From assembly GCA_902788605.1 (NCBI GenBank), contig CADAKX010000003.1, forward strand, positions 120,300 to 184,299: 64,000 nucleotides of DNA, given 5' to 3'. Below are positions 54,865 to 63,905 of this stretch, in pieces. Source of the stretch: an uncultured Prevotellaceae bacterium (lineage in GTDB: Bacteria > Bacteroidota > Bacteroidia > Bacteroidales > Bacteroidaceae). Numbering within the stretch: position 1 is the stretch's first letter; the number at the start of each line of letters is the position of its first letter. The notes under the pieces were generated by a model. The model was not told the origin of the DNA, ran no database searches, and worked only from the letters and a program-made list of their open reading frames with translations. The position numbers were made by a program, and so were the translations under genes.

Positions 54865-55470
54865 ATGTTCTCAGGTATCATAGAAGAATTTGCTACGGTA
54901 GTTGCCATCCACCAAGACAGAGACAACATTGATTTCACGCTGACTTGCTCTTTCGTCAACGAACTGAGCATAGACCAGAGTGTAGCTCATAACGGTGTTT
55001 GTTTAACGGTAGTCCACATAGAAAACAACAACTATGTGGTGACAGCCATGAAAGAAACACTCGACCGTACTAACCTTGGACTACTCAAGGTGGGCGACAA
55101 AGTCAATGTCGAGCGCTCTATGATTATGAATGGCAGATTGGACGGCCACATCGTTCAGGGCCACGTAGACCAGACAGCCACCTGCATCAAGAAAGAAGAT
55201 GCCAATGGTTCTACCTACTTCACCTTCGAGTATCCCGAGAACAAGGAAATGGCACTTCGTGGCTATTTCACCGTTGACAAGGGTTCTGTCACCGTCAACG
55301 GCGTATCGCTCACGGTATGCAATCCCACCAGCAACACCTTCCAGGTAGCCATCATTCCCTATACCTTGGAGCACACCAACTTCCAGGATATTCAGGTGGG
55401 CACCGTTGTCAATCTGGAGTTTGACATCTTGGGCAAATACATTGCCCGTCTCAATGAATTAAAACAATAA
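54865..55470 (+). CDS. ribE: Riboflavin synthase alpha chain
   Basis: RibE dismutates two 6,7-dimethyl-8-ribityllumazines to riboflavin. The 201-aa product has the two tandem lumazine-binding barrels of the family. The first begins MFSGIIEEFATV; the second, from about residue 98, contains GHIVQGHVDQTATC at its boundary and SLTVCNPTSNTFQVAIIPYT. The repeat motif DQSVAHNGVCLTVV in lobe one matches DKGSVTVNGVSLTVC in lobe two. Upstream lies a candidate structured leader (54665-54842). serS follows 15 bases downstream. Other riboflavin genes are not in the window. Confidence 0.95.
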   Translation: MFSGIIEEFATVVAIHQDRDNIDFTLTCSFVNELSIDQSVAHNGVCLTVVHIENNNYVVTAMKETLDRTNLGLLKVGDKVNVERSMIMNGRLDGHIVQGHVDQTATCIKKEDANGSTYFTFEYPENKEMALRGYFTVDKGSVTVNGVSLTVCNPTSNTFQVAIIPYTLEHTNFQDIQVGTVVNLEFDILGKYIARLNELKQ

Positions 55471-55485
55471 AAAATACATATCATT

Positions 55486-56805
55486 ATGCTTACACTGAAA
55501 CTCATTACAGAGGAAACAGAGCGCGTTATCCGCGGTTTGGAAAAGAAGCAATTTAAAGGCGCTAAAGAAGCCATCGACGAAGTGCTGAATGTCGACAAGT
55601 GTCGTCGTGAGGCACAGCAGGAACTTGACAAGAACCTTTCTGAGGCCAAGAAGATGGCCGCACAAATTGGTGGTTTGATGAAAGAGGGCAAGAAGGCAGA
55701 AGCCGATGCCATCAAAGAGAGCGTCGCCAAGTTGAAGGAAGCTAATAAGGAGTTGGAAGAGAAGATGAACAACGCCCAGAACGAGATGACTCGTCTGCTC
55801 TGCCAGATTCCTAATATCCCCTACGACGAGGTGCCCGAAGGCAAGGCTGCCGAGGACAACCACGTGGTGAAGAGCAACCTGAAGGAGTGCACCGCCAACG
55901 ACACCGTAGGCAACTGGGATGTCAACCCCAAGTTGGGCATCGCCAATCCCCTACCCCACTGGGAACTCGCCAAGAAATACAACCTCATCGACTTCGACCT
56001 GGGTGTGAAGATCACTGGTGCTGGCTTCCCCGTTTATATCGGCAAGGGTGCCCGCCTGCAGCGTGCCCTCATCAACTTCTTCCTCGACGAGGCTCGCAAG
56101 AGTGGCTACACCGAGATCATGCCTCCCACAGTCGTAAACGCTGCCTCAGGCTATGGCACAGGTCAGCTGCCCGACAAGGAGGGACAGATGTACCACTGCG
56201 AGGTAGACGATTTCTATCTCATTCCTACGGCCGAGGTACCCGTTACGAATATCTATCGCGACGTGATTCTCGACGAAAAGGACCTGCCTATCAAGAACTG
56301 TGCCTACACAGAGTGTTTCCGCCGCGAGGCTGGCTCATACGGTAAGGATGTTCGCGGTCTGAACCGTCTGCACGAGTTCTCAAAGATTGAGATTGTACGC
56401 ATCGACAAACCCGAGCACTCAAAGGAGAGCCACAAGGAGATGCTGGATCACGTAGAGGGTCTGCTGAAGAAGCTCGAGTTACCCTACCGCATTCTGTTGC
56501 TCTGTGGTGGTGACCAGTCGTTCACCTCTTCTATCTGCTACGACTTCGAGGTTTACTCAGAGGCTCAGGGTCGCTGGCTCGAGGTATCAAGCGTATCTAA
56601 CTTCGACACCTATCAGGCCAACCGCTTGAAGTGCCGTTATCGCAACGCCGAGACCAAGAAGACCGAACTCTGCCACACGCTGAATGGTTCGGCTCTCGCC
56701 CTGCCTCGTATCGTTGCTGCCCTGCTGGAAAACAATCAGACCGAGAACGGCATTAAGATTCCTGCAGCACTCGTACCTTATATGGGTTGCGACATGATTG
56801 ACTAA
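55486..56805 (+). CDS. serS: Seryl-tRNA synthetase
   Basis: SerS charges tRNA-Ser (and selenocysteine tRNA where present). The 439-aa class II enzyme has a long N-terminal antiparallel coiled-coil (about 30-110) that grips the tRNA long arm. The catalytic core follows, with motif 1 around GKGARLQRALINFFLDEA, EIMPPTVVNAASGYGTGQLP, motif 2 ECFRREAGSYGKDVRGLNR (begins about 280) and motif 3 NGSALALPRIVAALLENNQ. It lies 15 bases after ribE and is followed by a strong terminator. Confidence 0.97.
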   Translation: MLTLKLITEETERVIRGLEKKQFKGAKEAIDEVLNVDKCRREAQQELDKNLSEAKKMAAQIGGLMKEGKKAEADAIKESVAKLKEANKELEEKMNNAQNEMTRLLCQIPNIPYDEVPEGKAAEDNHVVKSNLKECTANDTVGNWDVNPKLGIANPLPHWELAKKYNLIDFDLGVKITGAGFPVYIGKGARLQRALINFFLDEARKSGYTEIMPPTVVNAASGYGTGQLPDKEGQMYHCEVDDFYLIPTAEVPVTNIYRDVILDEKDLPIKNCAYTECFRREAGSYGKDVRGLNRLHEFSKIEIVRIDKPEHSKESHKEMLDHVEGLLKKLELPYRILLLCGGDQSFTSSICYDFEVYSEAQGRWLEVSSVSNFDTYQANRLKCRYRNAETKKTELCHTLNGSALALPRIVAALLENNQTENGIKIPAALVPYMGCDMID

Positions 56806-56827
56806 GAAAATAGACGCTATCATAATC

Positions 56828-56864
56828 AAAGATGCAAGCAAAATATTTGTTTGCATCTTTTTTT
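56828..56864 (+). terminator. Terminator after serS
   Basis: A 15-bp stem with one G-T pair (56828-56842 with 56846-56860), a 3-base loop and a T run to 56864, 22 bases after the serS stop. Confidence 0.92.
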
Positions 56865-56947
56865 GTCACATTTATATGGTTTTCTCAAAACAATTTGTTA
56901 CCTTTGCAGCCAATTGACAAACAATTTGGACATAATAAACAAAGATT

Positions 56948-59308
56948 ATGAATAAAATCGTTAGGAAAGAACAATTTTCTGAAAAGGTATTCCTCTTTGA
57001 AATAGAGGCGCCACTCATTGCCAACAGTCGTAAGGCAGGTAATTTCGTCATCGTACGTGTCGGACAGAAAGGTGAGCGTATGCCCCTCACCATTGCTGGT
57101 GCCGACAAGAACAAAGGTACAATCACCTTGGTTGTTCAGCAGGTGGGTCTCTCGTCCAAAAAGTTATGTATGCTCAATGAGGGCGATTTCGTCACCGACA
57201 TTGTTGGTCCTCTTGGAAATCCCACCCACATCGAGAAGTTCGGCACAGTAGTATGCGCCGGCGGTGGTCTGGGTGTAGCTCCCATGTTGCCCATCATCCA
57301 GGCCTTGAAGGCAGCAGGCAACCGTGTGCTGTCGGTGATGGCCGGACGTTCAAAAGACTTAATCATATTAGAAGATAAGGTACGCGAGAGTTCCGACGAG
57401 GTTATCATCATGACCGACGACGGCTCATACGGCGAGAAAGGTGTTGTCACCGTAGGTATTGAGAAGTTTATCGAGCAGGAGCACGTTGACAAGGTGTTTG
57501 CTATCGGTCCTCCCATCATGATGAAGTTTTCGAACCTCACCGCCCAGAAGCACAACATCCCCTGCGAGGTCAGCCTGAACACCATTATGGTTGACGGTAC
57601 AGGTATGTGTGGTGCCTGCCGACTGACCATTGGTGGCAAGACTAAGTTCGTGTGTATCGACGGACCTGAGTTTGATGGTGCCCTTGTTGACTGGGACGAG
57701 ATGTTCAAGCGTATGGGAACCTTCAAGAAGGCCGAGCTCGAGGAGATGGAGCATTTCCAGGAGCATATGACCTCTCCCGACCTCCCCAAAGGGGAGGAGT
57801 GCCATGCGGGATCCAAGTGCGACAGCCCCTCATCTCCTTTAGAGGAGGACCCCATCGAGGTTCTCACCGATCGCAATGCCCCTTGGCGCGATGAGCTCAG
57901 AAAGAGCATGAAACCCAAGGAGCGCACGCAGATTGAGCGTGTAAAGATGCCCGAGCTCGACCCCGTTTATCGTGCTACCACGCGTACCGAAGAGGTCAAC
58001 ATCGGTCTGACCAAGGAGATGGCAATGACAGAGGCTAAGCGCTGTCTGGACTGCGCCAAGCCCTCTTGCGTCGAAGGCTGTCCTGTTAACATCAACATCC
58101 CTTCGTTCATCAAGAATATTGAGCGCGGCCAGTTCCTGGCAGCCGCAAAGGTACTGAAGCAGACCTCTGCCCTGCCCGCCGTCTGTGGTCGTGTTTGTCC
58201 CCAGGAGAAGCAATGTGAAAGCAAGTGTATCCACCTGAAGATGAACGAGCCCGCTGTGGCCATTGGCTATTTGGAGCGCTTCGCTGCCGACTACGAGCGC
58301 GAGAGTGGTAACATCTCGTTGCCCGAGATTGCACCCTCTAACGGCATCAAGATTGCTGTCGTGGGTTCTGGTCCTGCAGGTCTCTCATTCGCAGGCGATA
58401 TGGTGAAGAAAGGCTACGATGTCTATGTCTTCGAGGCCCTTCATGAGATTGGTGGTGTGCTGAAGTATGGCATCCCCGAATTCCGTCTGCCCAACAAGAT
58501 TGTAGACGTCGAGATTCAGAACCTGTCGAAGATGGGTGTTCACTTCCAGACCGACGTTATCGTTGGTAAAACCATCAGCGTCGAAGAACTTGAGCAGCAA
58601 GGCTTTAAAGGCATCTTCGTTGGCTCAGGTGCAGGTCTGCCTAACTTCATGAATATTCCTGGCGAGAATGCCATCAACATCATGTCATCCAACGAGTACC
58701 TGACGCGTGTCAACCTGATGGATGCCGCCAACCCAACCACCGATACACCTATCAACCTGGGTAAGAAAGTACTCGTTGTGGGTGGTGGTAACACCGCTAT
58801 GGACTCTTGCCGCACCGCCAAGCGTCTGGGCGCCGAGGTAACATTGGTTTACCGTCGCAGCGAACAGGAGATGCCTGCCCGTTTGGAAGAGGTGAAGCAC
58901 GCCAAGGAAGAAGGCATCAACTTCCTCACGCTCCACAACCCCATTGAGTATCTGGCCGATGAGAATGGCGCCGTGAAGGCAGCCGTACTCCAGGTGATGG
59001 AGTTGGGCGAGCCCGATGCCAGTGGTCGTCGCAGTCCTGTTCCTGTAGAGGGCAAGACGGTGACACTCGATGTCGACCAGGTGGTTGTTGCCGTAGGCGT
59101 AAGCCCCAACCCATTGGTACCCAAGAGCATCGAGGGCCTGGAACTGGGTCGCAAGAACACCATTGTGGTGAACGAAGGCATGCAGTCGGCCCGCTCAGAG
59201 ATCTTTGCTGGTGGTGACATCGTTCGTGGTGGTGCTACGGTGATTCTGGCTATGGGCGACGGACGTCGTGCAGCTCTGAACATGGACCAATATCTACAGT
59301 CTAAATAG
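56948..59308 (+). CDS. Fused ferredoxin-NADP reductase / glutamate synthase small-chain protein (NfnAB/SudAB-like)
   Basis: A 786-aa flavin and iron-sulfur oxidoreductase joining two proteins that are separate in many species. Residues 1-270 are an FNR-type module (FAD-binding PLTIAGADKNKGTITLV, NAD-binding VCAGGGLGVAPMLPI, and a CGACRLTIGGKTKFVC [2Fe-2S] site). Residues 320-786 are GltD-like: CLDCAKPSCVEGCPVNINIP and CGRVCPQEKQCESKC bind [4Fe-4S] clusters, GSGPAGLSFAG binds FAD and GGGNTAMDSCRTAKRLGA binds NADPH. Relatives act in electron bifurcation or sulfide/polysulfide chemistry. The inter-module linker carries a repeat-like insertion (57772-57852). A -7 box TACCTTTG lies at 56899-56906. 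Confidence 0.9.
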   Translation: MNKIVRKEQFSEKVFLFEIEAPLIANSRKAGNFVIVRVGQKGERMPLTIAGADKNKGTITLVVQQVGLSSKKLCMLNEGDFVTDIVGPLGNPTHIEKFGTVVCAGGGLGVAPMLPIIQALKAAGNRVLSVMAGRSKDLIILEDKVRESSDEVIIMTDDGSYGEKGVVTVGIEKFIEQEHVDKVFAIGPPIMMKFSNLTAQKHNIPCEVSLNTIMVDGTGMCGACRLTIGGKTKFVCIDGPEFDGALVDWDEMFKRMGTFKKAELEEMEHFQEHMTSPDLPKGEECHAGSKCDSPSSPLEEDPIEVLTDRNAPWRDELRKSMKPKERTQIERVKMPELDPVYRATTRTEEVNIGLTKEMAMTEAKRCLDCAKPSCVEGCPVNINIPSFIKNIERGQFLAAAKVLKQTSALPAVCGRVCPQEKQCESKCIHLKMNEPAVAIGYLERFAADYERESGNISLPEIAPSNGIKIAVVGSGPAGLSFAGDMVKKGYDVYVFEALHEIGGVLKYGIPEFRLPNKIVDVEIQNLSKMGVHFQTDVIVGKTISVEELEQQGFKGIFVGSGAGLPNFMNIPGENAINIMSSNEYLTRVNLMDAANPTTDTPINLGKKVLVVGGGNTAMDSCRTAKRLGAEVTLVYRRSEQEMPARLEEVKHAKEEGINFLTLHNPIEYLADENGAVKAAVLQVMELGEPDASGRRSPVPVEGKTVTLDVDQVVVAVGVSPNPLVPKSIEGLELGRKNTIVVNEGMQSARSEIFAGGDIVRGGATVILAMGDGRRAALNMDQYLQSK
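57772..57852 (+). repeat. Palindromic repeat-like insertion inside the reductase gene
   Basis: Within the linker (about residues 275-302) the DNA changes character. It contains a C/G-rich hairpin, CCTCCCC-AAA-GGGGAGG (57781-57797), and a second, CTCCT-TTAG-AGGAG (57834-57847), joined by 36 bases. The encoded residues are Pro/Ser/Cys-rich (TSPDLPKGEECHAG onward), unlike the flanking helical linker. Such CCTCCCC/GGGGAGG palindromes are common as intergenic repeats in this phylum, so this is probably an in-frame insertion. The reading frame stays open throughout. Confidence 0.55.
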
Positions 59309-59348
59309 TTAAGTATGTCGCTATACATAGCGACAACGCAACGAATAT

Positions 59349-59717
59349 ATGAACGGATTATATACCATCTTATTGCTCATACTAAGTAATGTCTTCATGA
59401 CTCTTGCTTGGTATGGGCATTTAAAACTCCAGGAGTCGGGCACATCAAGCAACTGGCCCCTCCTTGGTGTCATTTTGTTTTCGTGGGGCATTGCCTTCTT
59501 CGAATACTGCTGTCAGGTACCTGCCAACCGCTTAGGCTTTGTTGAAAACGGCGGACCTTTCAATCTTATTCAGCTCAAGGTGATTCAGGAATGTGTCTCT
59601 CTGGCTGTGTTCTGCATCATTGCCAACATCATGTTCCAGGGCCAGAGCCTGCATTGGAACCACATCCTAGCCTTCCTGCTCATCATCTGTGCTGTCTATC
59701 TGGTGTTTATGAAATAA
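59349..59717 (+). CDS. DUF486 (DMT-superfamily) membrane protein
   Basis: A 122-aa protein with four predicted membrane helices and the DUF486 signature in the middle: FSWGIAFFEYCCQVPANR, followed by GPFNLIQLKVIQE. The family belongs to the drug/metabolite transporter superfamily, where short four-helix members work as dimers. Substrate is unknown. It starts 40 bases after the reductase gene and ends 9 bases before the ttcA-like gene. A 7-bp hairpin with no T run (59317-59334) lies in the gap upstream. Confidence 0.87.
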   Translation: MNGLYTILLLILSNVFMTLAWYGHLKLQESGTSSNWPLLGVILFSWGIAFFEYCCQVPANRLGFVENGGPFNLIQLKVIQECVSLAVFCIIANIMFQGQSLHWNHILAFLLIICAVYLVFMK

Positions 59718-59726
59718 CCGCGAGGC

Positions 59727-60452
59727 ATGCGCACAGAAGTGGACCGACTGGAGAAGCGCATCCGTGAGCGCTTTGTCAAAGCCTTTGTAACCTATCATCT
59801 CATTGAGGATGGCGACCACATTCTTGTTGCTCTCTCGGGCGGCAAGGATTCGTTATGCCTGCTCGAGATGCTGGGCAAGCGCGCCAAAATCGAAAAGCCC
59901 CAGTTTAAGGTTGAAGCCATTCATGTGAGGATGGAGAACATCGCCTACGAAACCTCCACCGACTACTTGCAGCGCTTTTGCGACGACCTCGGTGTGCCTC
60001 TTCATGTTATCACCACCAGTTTCGAGCCCTCCGACCAGAAACCGCCCTGCTTTCTCTGCTCCTGGAACCGTCGCAAGCAGATGTTCAATCTGGCTCAGGA
60101 ACTGGGATGCAACAAGATAGCCCTGGGCCATCATCAGGACGACCTGCTGCACACCAGTATGATGAACCTCTTCTATCAGGGGCGCTTCGACACGATGCCT
60201 GCCCTCCTCAAGATGCGCAAGATGCCCCTCAGCATCATCCGTCCGCTGTGCCTTGTTGAGGAAACCGACATCCGACGCTATGCCGAGTTGCGTGGCTACG
60301 AGAAGCAAGTCAAACTCTGTCCTTACGAGAAAGACAGTCATCGCGACGACATGCGCACCCTCTTCGAGAACATCCAGCAGCAGAACCCCGAAGCCCGTCA
60401 CAGTCTGTGGAATGCGCTGGTGAGGGCCGAGAAACTGGTCGACATTTCTTAA
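59727..60452 (+). CDS. TtcA-like tRNA thiolation enzyme
   Basis: A 241-aa N-type ATP pyrophosphatase of the TtcA/TilS superfamily, probably making 2-thiocytidine in tRNA. The ATP loop is VALSGGKDS. TtcA-type cysteines occur as PPCFLCSWNRRKQMF (a CxxC) and a third in KLCPYEKDSHRDD, which fits a [4Fe-4S] cluster held by three cysteines. The HHQDDLLHTSMMNLFYQGRF segment matches the family. E. coli TtcA is longer and has a different C-terminal cysteine context, so the exact modification is uncertain. It starts 9 bases after the DUF486 gene. Confidence 0.85.
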   Translation: MRTEVDRLEKRIRERFVKAFVTYHLIEDGDHILVALSGGKDSLCLLEMLGKRAKIEKPQFKVEAIHVRMENIAYETSTDYLQRFCDDLGVPLHVITTSFEPSDQKPPCFLCSWNRRKQMFNLAQELGCNKIALGHHQDDLLHTSMMNLFYQGRFDTMPALLKMRKMPLSIIRPLCLVEETDIRRYAELRGYEKQVKLCPYEKDSHRDDMRTLFENIQQQNPEARHSLWNALVRAEKLVDIS

Positions 60453-60530
60453 ATTCAGTTAATAATCGATTCATCCCACACCAATATTCAATTTATTGTC
60501 GTATCTTTGCTTTTTAAAAAGGAAAGAAAA

Positions 60531-61580
60531 ATGAAAAGATACGCAATAATTCTTCTCGCCCTGTGCCTCCTGTGGCCTGCCGGTGCCGACGCCCAGCGCA
60601 GGAAGAGAAACGCCAAGAAGCCAGCCAAGCCCGTCGTTGTGGAAGACCCACGCATCCAGCAGATGCTCTCCTCTACCCAGAAGGTGGTCTTTATCGACAG
60701 CATCGTGGCCAACAAGAAAGACTTCCTACGCCACATCCCCCTATCGAAGGATGCGGGCTATCTCGAGCAGAACGACAGCCTGGGACAGTTTACCAACGAG
60801 TTGAAAGACCACCGTCTCACCACCTATTTCAACAAGAAAGACTCTGCCTGCCACATCTCGCAGAGCGATTATATTGGCAACAAATGGACCGCACCGCAGC
60901 CTCTGGAAGGCATCAGCAGCGCGTCGGCCAACTTCCCCTTCCTCATGTCAGACGGTATCACCCTCTATTTTGCGCAGCAAGGGCCCAACAGCATCGGTGG
61001 CTACGACATCTTCGTGACACGCTACGACAGCGACACAGGCACCTATCTCAAGGCCGAAAATCTGGGTATGCCCTTCTCGTCGACAGCCAACGACTATCTC
61101 TATGCCATCGACGAGGCCAACAACCTAGGTTACTTCGTCACCGATCGTCGTCAGCCCGCAGGAAAGGTGTGCATCTATATCTTCATCCCCAACGAGACGC
61201 GCAAGATCTACCCATCAGAAACCTATTCTGAAAGCAAGTTGCGCTCTTTAGCAGCCATTGAGCGTATTGCTGACAGTTGGGACAAGAAAGCCGACCGCAA
61301 TCAGGCCCTCGACCGCTTCTATGCCGCCCGCCAGCAAAGGACAAAAGCCGAGATGACCAACGCCACTTTCACGCCACTCGAAGCACTTCGCCATCAGGCA
61401 GAGACGCTGGAGAGTGCCTTGCAATTGGCCCGCAACTACTACGCCCGAGCATCGAAGGCCGAACGCCAGAAACTGCGTCACGAAATCCTCACCAGCGAGC
61501 AGGAATTGGAGACCCTTCAACTGCAGATTCGCAAGGAGGTGAAGAAACAGAACGCAATCATTTATAAAGATAACAACTAA
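60531..61580 (+). CDS. Exported PD40 beta-propeller-repeat protein
   Basis: A 349-aa protein with a signal peptide (MKRYAIILLALCLLWPAGADAQ). PD40 (TolB-type WD40-like) repeats are visible at about 135-230: NFPFLMSDGITLYFAQQGPN, YDIFVTRYDSD and the next repeat DYLYAIDEANNLGYFVTDRR. The C-terminal third is a charged coiled-coil (about 250-345). I place the start at 60531; the upstream ATG at 60507 falls within the -7 box TATCTTTG (60502-60509) region. In Bacteroidetes such proteins often accompany OmpA-like cell-envelope factors; none is adjacent here. Its role is unknown. Confidence 0.8.
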   Translation: MKRYAIILLALCLLWPAGADAQRRKRNAKKPAKPVVVEDPRIQQMLSSTQKVVFIDSIVANKKDFLRHIPLSKDAGYLEQNDSLGQFTNELKDHRLTTYFNKKDSACHISQSDYIGNKWTAPQPLEGISSASANFPFLMSDGITLYFAQQGPNSIGGYDIFVTRYDSDTGTYLKAENLGMPFSSTANDYLYAIDEANNLGYFVTDRRQPAGKVCIYIFIPNETRKIYPSETYSESKLRSLAAIERIADSWDKKADRNQALDRFYAARQQRTKAEMTNATFTPLEALRHQAETLESALQLARNYYARASKAERQKLRHEILTSEQELETLQLQIRKEVKKQNAIIYKDNN

Positions 61581-61597
61581 CAAATCCTTATAAGACT

Positions 61598-62479
61598 ATG
61601 ACAAACGAAAAGAAAACATTCGCACCTTCCGAACTCATCATCAACGAAGACGGATCGTGCTTCCATCTTCATCTGAAACCCGAACATCTGGCCGATAAGG
61701 TCATTCTCGTTGGCGACCCAGCCCGCGTGAGCACCGTTGCCGCCCATTTCGACACCATCGAGAACGAAGTGAGCAGTCGCGAGTTCCACACCATCACCGG
61801 CACCTATAAAGGCAAGCGCATCACCTGTCAGAGTCACGGCATTGGCTGCGACAACATCGACATTGTGGTCAACGAACTCGACACGTTGGCAAATATCGAT
61901 TACAACACCCGCATGGAGAAAGACGAGCATCGCACACTCACAATGGTGCGTATCGGTACCTGTGGCGGTTTGCAGCCTTTCACACCTACGGGATGTTTCG
62001 TGGCCTCTGTCAAGAGCATCGGCTTCGATGGCTTGCTGAACTACTACGCCGGACGCAATGTGGTGTGCGACGTACCCATGGAGAAAGCCTTTACCGAGCA
62101 TATGAAGTGGGACCCCATCAAGGGAGCACCCTATGTGGCTGTAGCAGATGCCGACCTTATTGACCAGATAGCCCAGGACGATATGGTTCGTGGCTATACC
62201 GTGTCGTGTGGCGGATTCTATGGTCCCCAGGGACGCCAGTTGCGTGCCGACATCTCAGACCCACAGCAAAACGAGAAGATTGAGGCGTTCGAGTATGAGG
62301 GCATGAAAATCTGCAACTTTGAGATGGAGTCGTCAGCCCTTGCAGGACTTGGCGCCATTCTTGGCCATCGCTGCATGACCTGCTGTATGGTTATTGCCAA
62401 CCGTTATGCCAAGGAGATGAACACCGAATACAAGAACTCTATCGACACCCTGATTCAGAAAGTACTCGACCGCATTTAA
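61598..62479 (+). CDS. Uridine phosphorylase-like nucleoside phosphorylase
   Basis: A 293-aa member of the NP-I family, which cleaves nucleosides with phosphate. The phosphate-binding motif is ILVGDPARVSTVA. The family's GIGCDNIDIVVNEL and MVRIGTCGGLQP segments follow, and the ribose/base residues fall in FEMESSALAGLG. It is longer than E. coli Udp (253 aa), as Bacteroidetes versions usually are. Uridine is the best guess; purine nucleosides cannot be excluded from sequence alone. Its stop codon is immediately followed by the mnmE ATG, so the two genes are coupled. Confidence 0.86.
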   Translation: MTNEKKTFAPSELIINEDGSCFHLHLKPEHLADKVILVGDPARVSTVAAHFDTIENEVSSREFHTITGTYKGKRITCQSHGIGCDNIDIVVNELDTLANIDYNTRMEKDEHRTLTMVRIGTCGGLQPFTPTGCFVASVKSIGFDGLLNYYAGRNVVCDVPMEKAFTEHMKWDPIKGAPYVAVADADLIDQIAQDDMVRGYTVSCGGFYGPQGRQLRADISDPQQNEKIEAFEYEGMKICNFEMESSALAGLGAILGHRCMTCCMVIANRYAKEMNTEYKNSIDTLIQKVLDRI

Positions 62480-63853
62480 ATGAACGAAACAATATGTGCG
62501 TTAGCCACCGCCCCAGGTGGTGCGTTAGGAATCATCAGAATCTCAGGCGCCCAGTCGCTTGAGATTCTTTCTCGTATATTCACCAAGAATCTCGCGGACG
62601 CCCGCCCCAACACCATCCACTATGGCCACATCGTTGTCGTTGAGTCTGTTGCTGTGCCACAGCAACAAACACCAACCCCCATCGACGAGGTGCTTGTCTC
62701 TGTCTTCCGTGCTCCCCACAGCTACACTGGCGAGGAGAGCGCCGAGATCTCCTGTCACGGCTCGCGCTATATTCTGAACAAGGTGCTGGAACTGCTCATT
62801 CAGCAGGGCTGCCGAATGGCCAACCCGGGCGAGTTCACCCAGCGTGCCTATCTCAACGGTAAGATGGATCTCACCCAGGCTGAGGCTGTCGCAGATTTGA
62901 TTGCTTCTACTAATCAGGCCACCCATCAGGTGGCATTGAGTCAACTTAGGGGACATTTCTCGTCTAAGCTTGCATTGTTACGCGAAAAACTGCTTAAACT
63001 CACGTCTTTACTGGAGTTGGAACTTGATTTCTCTGACCACGAGGACCTGGAGTTTGCTGACCGTAGTGAACTTTTGAAATTAAGCAAAGAAATTGACGCA
63101 CACATTACGAGTTTAGCTTGTTCTTTTGAAACAGGACAGGCTCTCAAACAAGGCATCCCCGTGGCTATTGTAGGTAAGACCAACGTGGGAAAATCAACCT
63201 TGCTGAACGCCCTATTAAAGGACGATCGCGCCATCGTATCCGACGTGCACGGCACCACCCGAGACACCATCGAGGACACCATCGACATCCAGGGCATCAC
63301 CTTCCGTTTTATCGATACTGCTGGCATCCGCCAGACGCAGGACACCGTCGAGCAGATTGGTATCGAGCGCACCTATGCCGCCATCGAAAAGGCCCGCATC
63401 GTACTCTGGATTATCGACAGCAAGCCTTCAAGCGAAGAAATAAACAACATTCTTCAACGTATTGAAAATAAAAGTCTTATCGTTGTAAGAAACAAGACCG
63501 ACAAAGGCAATATCGACGACTTCACTTTGCCCAATCATCCCCTTGTATCCATCAGCGCAAAGTTTGGCAAGGGCATTGACAAACTGGAGCAGGCCATCTA
63601 CGAGGCGGCCGACATTCCCGCTCTCACCGACAACGACATCATCGTCACCAACGCCCGTCATTACGAAGCCCTGACCCGTTCGCACGACTGCATTCAGCGC
63701 GTCATCGACGGACTCCAGATGCAACTCAGCGGCGACCTCCTCAGCGAGGACCTGCGCCAGGCTCTCGATACTCTTGCAGAGATTACAGGCGGTCAGATAA
63801 CGCCTCACGAAGTATTAGGAAATATCTTTAAGAATTTCTGCGTGGGAAAGTGA
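62480..63853 (+). CDS. mnmE: tRNA modification GTPase MnmE
   Basis: MnmE works with MnmG to put (carboxymethyl)aminomethyl groups on U34 of tRNAs reading split boxes. The 457-aa product has the N-terminal tetrahydrofolate-binding domain (TICALATAPGGALGIIRISG), a helical middle domain, and an inserted G domain with VGKTNVGKSTLLNALL (P-loop), GTTRDTIED, the DTAGIR G3 and NKTD G4. The C-terminal motif NFCVGK keeps the catalytic cysteine (C454). The start codon abuts the phosphorylase stop. mnmG is not in the window. Confidence 0.96.
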   Translation: MNETICALATAPGGALGIIRISGAQSLEILSRIFTKNLADARPNTIHYGHIVVVESVAVPQQQTPTPIDEVLVSVFRAPHSYTGEESAEISCHGSRYILNKVLELLIQQGCRMANPGEFTQRAYLNGKMDLTQAEAVADLIASTNQATHQVALSQLRGHFSSKLALLREKLLKLTSLLELELDFSDHEDLEFADRSELLKLSKEIDAHITSLACSFETGQALKQGIPVAIVGKTNVGKSTLLNALLKDDRAIVSDVHGTTRDTIEDTIDIQGITFRFIDTAGIRQTQDTVEQIGIERTYAAIEKARIVLWIIDSKPSSEEINNILQRIENKSLIVVRNKTDKGNIDDFTLPNHPLVSISAKFGKGIDKLEQAIYEAADIPALTDNDIIVTNARHYEALTRSHDCIQRVIDGLQMQLSGDLLSEDLRQALDTLAEITGGQITPHEVLGNIFKNFCVGK

Positions 63854-63905
63854 TATGAGACTACGTTATATCAATTTGTCATTACCTGCACCTATTTCAA
63901 ATTCG

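Noticed and set aside
59317-59334. Hairpin GTCGCTA-TACA-TAGCGAC after the reductase gene as a terminator
   Set aside because: No T run follows, and the next genes are close and on the same strand; it may be only a weak pause or processing site.
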